From MWDF01 sp964577435 (GTDB lineage Bacteria > Bacillota > DTU025 > MWDF01), in assembly GCA_964577435.1 (NCBI GenBank), contig CAZNZD010000010.1, positions 1 through 36,912 of the forward strand: DNA of 36,912 bases, read 5' to 3'. Position numbers and translations under genes: made by a program. This document shows positions 32,326 through 36,912 of the stretch, one piece after another (the first letter of the stretch is position 1; the number at the start of each line of letters is the position of its first letter). The notes beneath the pieces are model-generated. The model made no database searches. It was not told where the DNA came from and saw nothing but the letters and a program-made list of their open reading frames with translations.

Positions 32326-35300
32326 CGCAGCACCTCCCCGAGGCCTTGGCGAAGGCCAGCATCATCTCCGAAAGCGAGCTTGTAAGCAGGTCTTTCCGCA
32401 CCCTCCATCCCCAGTTGCCCTCGGCAACCGAAGGCATGTTCATCCTGGCCTCGGCGCCCAGTCCCAGCAGGTCCTGAAGCGGGGCTATCGCCCAGCGGTA
32501 GGCGGATGAGTAGAGCGTGGTAAGCATGCCCTCCAGGAATAGGGCTTCCTCGCTGTCGGGAGGCCTCTCCTCCTGCGTAAGCCCATTTACGGTCCTGTAG
32601 CGCTGAAGGAGGGTCTCGTTGTCGTGCGTGCCTGTGTAAGCGACCCAGTGGGCATCTACAGATTCGCACGCCGAGGGCACAGAGTCCATGAACTGGAGCA
32701 CCTTCATGCCGGGAAAGCCCAGAGCCTCCCTTAATGCGACCACGTCCGGGGTGATGACGCCCAGGTCCTCCACGATGATGGGAAGGTCCGTCCTTCCATC
32801 GGCTATGGCGGCGAAGAGCGCCCGTCCTGGACCCTCAAGCCACCTTCCGTGCTCTGCCGTGCTGTTGCCTTGAGGAACGGCATAGAAGCCTGCAAATCCG
32901 CGGAAGTGGTCTATCCTCGTGTAGTCGAAGTCGGCGAATGACTTGTCCATCCTGCTCTTCCACCAGGCGAAGCCGTCATCAGAATGCTTCTTCCATGCAT
33001 ATACCGGATGGCCCCACAGCTGGCCGGTGGCGCTGAAGCTATCAGGCGGCACCCCGGAGACGAGAAGCGGGGAACCGTCGGGCTTGAGTGAGAACATCTC
33101 TTGAGCTGCCCATACGTCACTGCTGTCGCCTGAGATGTATATCGCCATGTCTCCCACCATCGATATGCCCTGGGAGTTAGCATAGGATTTTAAGCCCTTC
33201 CACTGCCCATCGTAGATGTACTGCAGGAACTGCCGGTAGGATATCTCCTCCTCATGCTGCGACAGCAGTCCAGAGAGGGCGGAGGCATCCCTTCTTCTCA
33301 GATCATCGGGCCACTCGTACCAGGGTTTTCCGCCGTGCAGGCCCTTTATGACCATGAACATGGCGTAGTCTTCCAGCCAGCCGCTGTTCTTCTCCTTGAA
33401 AGCGATGTAGGAAGGATCCTCCGGCATCGCCCTGAACCTGGCGAAGGCCTTCCTGAAGAGCCCCTGCTTGTACTCGGACACCGCATTGAAGTTGACGCTG
33501 CCCTCGTCGAACGGGGGGACGGCCAAAAGCTCGGATGCGTGCAGCAGGCCCTGCTCAGCCAGCAGGTCGGGGCTTATGAAGAGCTCGTTTCCGGCCATTG
33601 CGGAAAAACACATATATGGGGAGTTGCCAAGGGAGGGAGGGTTCATCGGAAGCACCTGCCAGAGCCTCTGGCCGCCATCGGAGAGCAACCTTGCGAAGGA
33701 GTAAGCTTCGTGCCCGAAGTCCCCGATGCCGTATGCGGACGGCAGCGATGAGACGTGCATCAGCACGCCGGCGCTTCTCTCCAGCTTAAGCCTGGGAAGA
33801 AGCGGCTCGGACGGGACAGTTGCGGAAAGGGCGATTGAGGACATGGGGCTAAGCTCGAGGGAGAGCCTTCCTTCGCTTGAGCTTACCGCATAGGGACCGA
33901 AGAAGAGATCCTGGAATAGAAGCGCATCCGGGCATGCGAAGCTTACGTCCAGGTCCACCCGGGCATGCGAAGTGCCCGCATTCACGGCTGCCAGCACGAC
34001 GTCCTCGCCATGGCGCCTTGCGAAGGCGAAGGCTTGTCCGTGGGCGGCCAGAGTCCTGTAGTCGCCGTCTTTCAGCGCCATGTGCGCTCCGCGGGCCTCT
34101 CCCAGGGATTTGAACCAGGACTGCAGGGTCTTATCCTCGCGACCCCATGGGTAGGGGCCGCGGTTGAAGGGGTCGGAGTAGCCCTGCATGCCGGCCTCGT
34201 CCCCGTAATATAGCATGGGCGTGCCTGGCAGGAGGTACTGAAGCAGGCCAGCCAGCATAAGCTTCTGCCTTCCGGCCGCTAAGGCATCCGGAGGAAGCTC
34301 ATAGGCCTCTCTAGCCTCAGTCTGAAGAGATCCCTCCTCCGGCGCGCCGCCCAATATCGTAAGGGCCCGTGCGACGTCGTGCGAGCCCAATATGTTGAGG
34401 TTGCACTTCAGTTGCTCCGGGGGGTAGTTCTCCATGAGAGTCTCAAAAGCCCTTCTGAAGTCGGCGGCCCCCGCCTTTCCAGAAGCATAGGCCAGCACGG
34501 CATTTCTGAAGGGATAGCCGGTGGCGGAATCAAGCTCGTGACCGAGCAGGTACTCGCGCCTTACGGAGTAGCTAACCTTGTTGGAGGCGTCGTCCCAGAC
34601 CTCGCCTATGAGAATCGATTCAGGGTTCTCCTCCCGGATGACCCTTCTGAGCCTCTTAATAAACTCATCAGGCAGCTCGTCGGCCACATCCAGCCTCCAG
34701 CCGCCCACCCCGGCTCGCATCCACTTCCTCACGATGCTCTGATCAGATTCCACCATGAAGCTGATGTATGAATCGTCCAGCTCGTTCACGTTCGGCAGGT
34801 TCTCGAACCCCCACCAGCTCTCGTAGTCGTCCGGGTGATTCCTGAACCTGTACCAGGAGTAATAGGGGGAGGACTTGGACTGGTAGGCGCCGATGCTCGG
34901 GTAGCGCCCCTTCTTGTTGAAGTAGACACTGTCGCTGCCCGTATGGCTGAATACCCCGTCAAGGACGATCCTTATTCCCCAGTCCTTGGCCTCGCGGCAC
35001 AGCCTCCTGAGAGCTTCCTCGTCACCGAAGGAGGGATCCACCTTGCTGTAGTCCGCCGTGTCGTATTTGTGGTTGCTGGGGGATTCGAATATGGGGGATA
35101 GGTAGAGGGCGTTTACTCCCATCTCCCAGAGGTAGGGAAGCTTCTCGCGGGCGCCATCCAGGTTGCCCCCGAAGAACGTCCATCTGGTAATCGAACCATC
35201 CTTGCAGCCTTTTATGTAGAATGGCCTGTCGTCCCAGTCCGCGTGAAGAAGCGCGCCTTTAGAAAGTTCAGGGACGCAGTCCCCGGACTTCCTGAACCTG

Positions 35301-35725
35301 TCGACGAATGCTTGGTAGAATGCCCCGTGGCCGGCCCAGGACGGCACCGTCTGCTTCTCGTATACGGTCAGCTGGAATGGCTTGGGATGATGCTGCACGG
35401 CACGGGCCTGGCCGGAATCGGCGTCGGCGGCGCCAAGGAAGAGATCCCTGCCGTTTGCGTGCACGGCGAACCAGTACCAGCATAAGCCGGCCTGCGAGGG
35501 AGTGAACTGGGCCTTAAGCTCCACGGCCCCTCCGGAGGCAGGCATCGCCTGCATCCTTATTGAATGCCTGCCGTCTGGTGCCGATACCTCAAGATGTGCA
35601 TCAAGGCCCTCTGAATGCCCCAGGGCGTCGACTGAAAAGCTTACTGAGGTGCCGACCTGCACTGCGCCGAAGGGGTCCTTATGCCTTATGCTCCTGCTGT
35701 CGTATGCCAAGCTGACTGAATCCAA
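32318..35725 (-). CDS. GH13 alpha-glucanase fused to 4-alpha-glucanotransferase (GH77)
   Basis: A 1135-residue two-enzyme chain. Residues 1-640 are an alpha-amylase/neopullulanase-type GH13 enzyme. It has an N-terminal beta domain (1-120) and a barrel with Asp346 (GGWRLDVADE), Glu375 (LIGEVWDD) and Asp450 (GSHD). Residues 650-1128 are a MalQ-type amylomaltase beginning at RSAGVLMHVSSLPSAYGIGD, with nucleophile Asp939 (YTRIDHFRGF), Glu986 (IVEDLG) and Asp1035 (GTHDNE). Both active sites are complete. The chain would trim and rearrange maltodextrins or glycogen limit dextrins. The TTG start follows GGAGGT at 6 bases. It heads the glycogen operon and carries no signal peptide, so it is cytoplasmic. 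Confidence 0.93.
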   Translation of the reverse strand: MDSVSLAYDSRSIRHKDPFGAVQVGTSVSFSVDALGHSEGLDAHLEVSAPDGRHSIRMQAMPASGGAVELKAQFTPSQAGLCWYWFAVHANGRDLFLGAADADSGQARAVQHHPKPFQLTVYEKQTVPSWAGHGAFYQAFVDRFRKSGDCVPELSKGALLHADWDDRPFYIKGCKDGSITRWTFFGGNLDGAREKLPYLWEMGVNALYLSPIFESPSNHKYDTADYSKVDPSFGDEEALRRLCREAKDWGIRIVLDGVFSHTGSDSVYFNKKGRYPSIGAYQSKSSPYYSWYRFRNHPDDYESWWGFENLPNVNELDDSYISFMVESDQSIVRKWMRAGVGGWRLDVADELPDEFIKRLRRVIREENPESILIGEVWDDASNKVSYSVRREYLLGHELDSATGYPFRNAVLAYASGKAGAADFRRAFETLMENYPPEQLKCNLNILGSHDVARALTILGGAPEEGSLQTEAREAYELPPDALAAGRQKLMLAGLLQYLLPGTPMLYYGDEAGMQGYSDPFNRGPYPWGREDKTLQSWFKSLGEARGAHMALKDGDYRTLAAHGQAFAFARRHGEDVVLAAVNAGTSHARVDLDVSFACPDALLFQDLFFGPYAVSSSEGRLSLELSPMSSIALSATVPSEPLLPRLKLERSAGVLMHVSSLPSAYGIGDFGHEAYSFARLLSDGGQRLWQVLPMNPPSLGNSPYMCFSAMAGNELFISPDLLAEQGLLHASELLAVPPFDEGSVNFNAVSEYKQGLFRKAFARFRAMPEDPSYIAFKEKNSGWLEDYAMFMVIKGLHGGKPWYEWPDDLRRRDASALSGLLSQHEEEISYRQFLQYIYDGQWKGLKSYANSQGISMVGDMAIYISGDSSDVWAAQEMFSLKPDGSPLLVSGVPPDSFSATGQLWGHPVYAWKKHSDDGFAWWKSRMDKSFADFDYTRIDHFRGFAGFYAVPQGNSTAEHGRWLEGPGRALFAAIADGRTDLPIIVEDLGVITPDVVALREALGFPGMKVLQFMDSVPSACESVDAHWVAYTGTHDNETLLQRYRTVNGLTQEERPPDSEEALFLEGMLTTLYSSAYRWAIAPLQDLLGLGAEARMNMPSVAEGNWGWRVRKDLLTSSLSEMMLAFAKASGRCCGE

Positions 35726-35743
35726 TTTGTTACCTCCGGTCAG

Positions 35744-35757
35744 GCCTGTTTTCAGGC
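35744..35757 (-). promoter_or_regulatory. Leader hairpin next to the fusion-gene ribosome site
   Basis: On the minus strand GCCTG-AAAA-CAGGC forms a 5-bp hairpin that ends a few bases before GGAGGT of the fusion gene. It may influence translation or simply be a short spacer structure. Confidence 0.35.
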
Positions 35758-35761
35758 GAAA

Positions 35762-35787
35762 GGGGACAGCCCTTTGAGGCTGCCCCC
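35762..35787 (-). terminator. Hairpin after the ABC ATPase gene
   Basis: On the minus strand GGGGGCAGCC pairs with GGCTGTCCCC around a 6-base loop with one G-T pair, followed by TTT. It lies just past the ATPase stop. The T tract is short, so it may attenuate rather than stop transcription into the glycogen operon. I found no convincing promoter between the two genes. Confidence 0.55.
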
Positions 35788-35810
35788 CTGATATGTCTTA
35801 TCCGGGCCCG

Positions 35811-36912
35811 TCAATTGACTATTACTTGTTCGGTGTCCTTGTCGAAAAGGTTCACCCTCGAGGCATCTATTGCGAACTTCATCGATGCGCCCACCCTGGC
35901 GGGGGACTTGGGCTCGACCCTTGCGGTTATCTTCTGCCCGTCGGAGATGAGGTAGAGGTAGGTGTCGGAGCCCAAAGGCTCGACGACGTCGACGTCCGCG
36001 GTAATCACACTGCTCTTGTGCTGTGCCACCTTATCAGGTTCGTCGAACACGAACTCGGGCCTGATGCCGAGGATTACCTCCTTGCCGGAGTATGCATGGG
36101 CCGCCTTCGCCTTATCATGAGGCAGGAGAATAGAGTTGCTCCCGTACCTTGCATAAAGCATGCCGTCCTCCTCGACGAGCCCCACTTTGAGGAAGTTCAT
36201 CTGAGGGGAGCCTATGAAACCGGCCACGAAAAGGTTGTTCGGCCTGTCGTAGAGGTTGTTGGGGCTGTCGACCTGCTGGATGACGCCGTCTTTCATGACG
36301 ACGATCCTGGTGCCCATGGTCATTGCCTCTACCTGGTCATGGGTGACGTATATGAAGGTGGTGCCCATCTGCATGTGAAGCTTTGAGATCTCCGTCCTCA
36401 TCTGGGCCCTGAGCTTTGCGTCGAGGTTCGACAGCGGTTCGTCGAACAGGAATACCTTGGGGTTTCTCACTATCGCCCTTCCCACGGCGGCCCTCTGCCT
36501 CTGGCCTCCGGAAAGCTCCTTCGGCTTTCTGGCTAACAGGTGAGAGAGGTCAAGAATCCGCGCGGCGGCGTCGACCTTCTCTATGCGCTCCTGCTTGGGT
36601 ATCTTCCTCAGCTTAAGCGAGAAGCCCATGTTCTCCGAGACCGACATGTGCGGGTACAGGGCGTAGTTCTGGAAGACCATCGCGATGTCCCTGTCCTTGG
36701 GATGTATGTCGTTGACCCTCTTTTCATCGATGTAGAGGTCACCCTCGGTGATCTCCTCAAGCCCGGCTATCATCCTGAGCACGGTTGACTTGCCGCAGCC
36801 GGAAGGGCCTACCAGGATGATGAACTCCTGGTCGGCGATCTCCAGGTTGAAGTTGTAGACCGCCTGGACACCTCCTGGATATACCTTGGTAATGCTTCTC
36901 AACGAAAGGCGT
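35811..36912 (-). CDS. Sugar ABC importer ATPase, MsmK/UgpC type (partial)
   Basis: At least 367 residues of an ATPase that energises carbohydrate ABC importers; the 5' end is cut by the window, since the frame stays open to the edge (a TTG at 36902 is probably internal). Counting from that TTG, Walker A GPSGCGKST is at 32-40, the signature LSGGQRQR at 130-137, and Walker B FLFDEP at 151-156. The C-terminal 120 residues form the OB-like regulatory domain (LGIRPEFVFDE, EPLGSDTYLYL) that marks the MsmK/MalK group. Such ATPases often serve several sugar importers. Its place upstream of glucan enzymes suggests maltodextrin or other oligosaccharide uptake. Confidence 0.93.
   Translation of the reverse strand, partial: RLSLRSITKVYPGGVQAVYNFNLEIADQEFIILVGPSGCGKSTVLRMIAGLEEITEGDLYIDEKRVNDIHPKDRDIAMVFQNYALYPHMSVSENMGFSLKLRKIPKQERIEKVDAAARILDLSHLLARKPKELSGGQRQRAAVGRAIVRNPKVFLFDEPLSNLDAKLRAQMRTEISKLHMQMGTTFIYVTHDQVEAMTMGTRIVVMKDGVIQQVDSPNNLYDRPNNLFVAGFIGSPQMNFLKVGLVEEDGMLYARYGSNSILLPHDKAKAAHAYSGKEVILGIRPEFVFDEPDKVAQHKSSVITADVDVVEPLGSDTYLYLISDGQKITARVEPKSPARVGASMKFAIDASRVNLFDKDTEQVIVN

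Noticed and set aside
1..36912. CRISPR arrays, insertion sequences, prophage or toxin-antitoxin genes
   Set aside because: No regularly spaced repeats, transposase, integrase, structural phage or toxin-like genes were seen on either strand.

Overview
The window is bacterial chromosome of moderately high G+C (by eye, mid-50s percent). Arginine is very often encoded by AGG and isoleucine by ATA. No phage, insertion sequence, CRISPR array or rRNA was seen. The lineage cannot be fixed from these genes. The paired GlgC/GlgD subunits point toward a Bacillota-like (clostridial) or related, probably anaerobic, bacterium. Against a typical Gram-positive, the osmoprotectant-binding protein has no lipobox cysteine. 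I leave the phylum open.

Layout, left to right. (1) 1-1600: 3' end of dnaE, a small DUF2007-like gene, and a tRNA-Leu(CAA) with its own promoter and terminator. (2) 1600-5060: a poorly coding stretch with one doubtful lipoprotein-like ORF, then an orphan fused TRAP transporter permease and a very long perfect hairpin. (3) 5000-6520: a DUF1295 membrane enzyme and a DUF454 membrane protein. (4) 6680-9380: a large Cache-HAMP-PAS-GGDEF-HD-GYP c-di-GMP protein, converging on inorganic pyrophosphatase. (5) 10200-13930: a complete YehZYXW/OsmF-type osmoprotectant ABC operon on the minus strand. (6) 14100-17010: a HAD hydrolase, a double zinc-ribbon protein, a secreted TPR protein and a secreted DOMON-like protein. 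(7) 17100-18420: a PadR regulator with its HAAS-domain membrane partner. (8) 18530-22360: a CDF-like membrane protein, a ROK kinase and a phosphoglucomutase. (9) 22430-35730, minus strand: GH13-GH77 fusion, glgB, glgP, glgC, glgD, glgA, pgi. (10) 35810-end: the ATPase of a sugar ABC importer, running off the window.

The right-hand 18 kb forms a near-complete glycogen module. The ROK kinase could phosphorylate glucose, and phosphoglucomutase and Pgi interconvert glucose-1-P, glucose-6-P and fructose-6-P. GlgC/GlgD, GlgA and GlgB build glycogen. GlgP and the GH13-GH77 fusion take it, or imported maltodextrin, apart. The upstream ABC ATPase probably energises oligosaccharide uptake. The two transcription units converge on a shared bidirectional terminator between pgm and pgi.

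I did not find a clear previously undescribed system. The most unusual items are a CDF-family protein lacking most membrane metal ligands, a TRAP permease with extra membrane segments and no receptor gene, a ROK protein with a shortened DNA-binding region, the GH13-GH77 fusion, and noncoding segments with strong inverted repeats.
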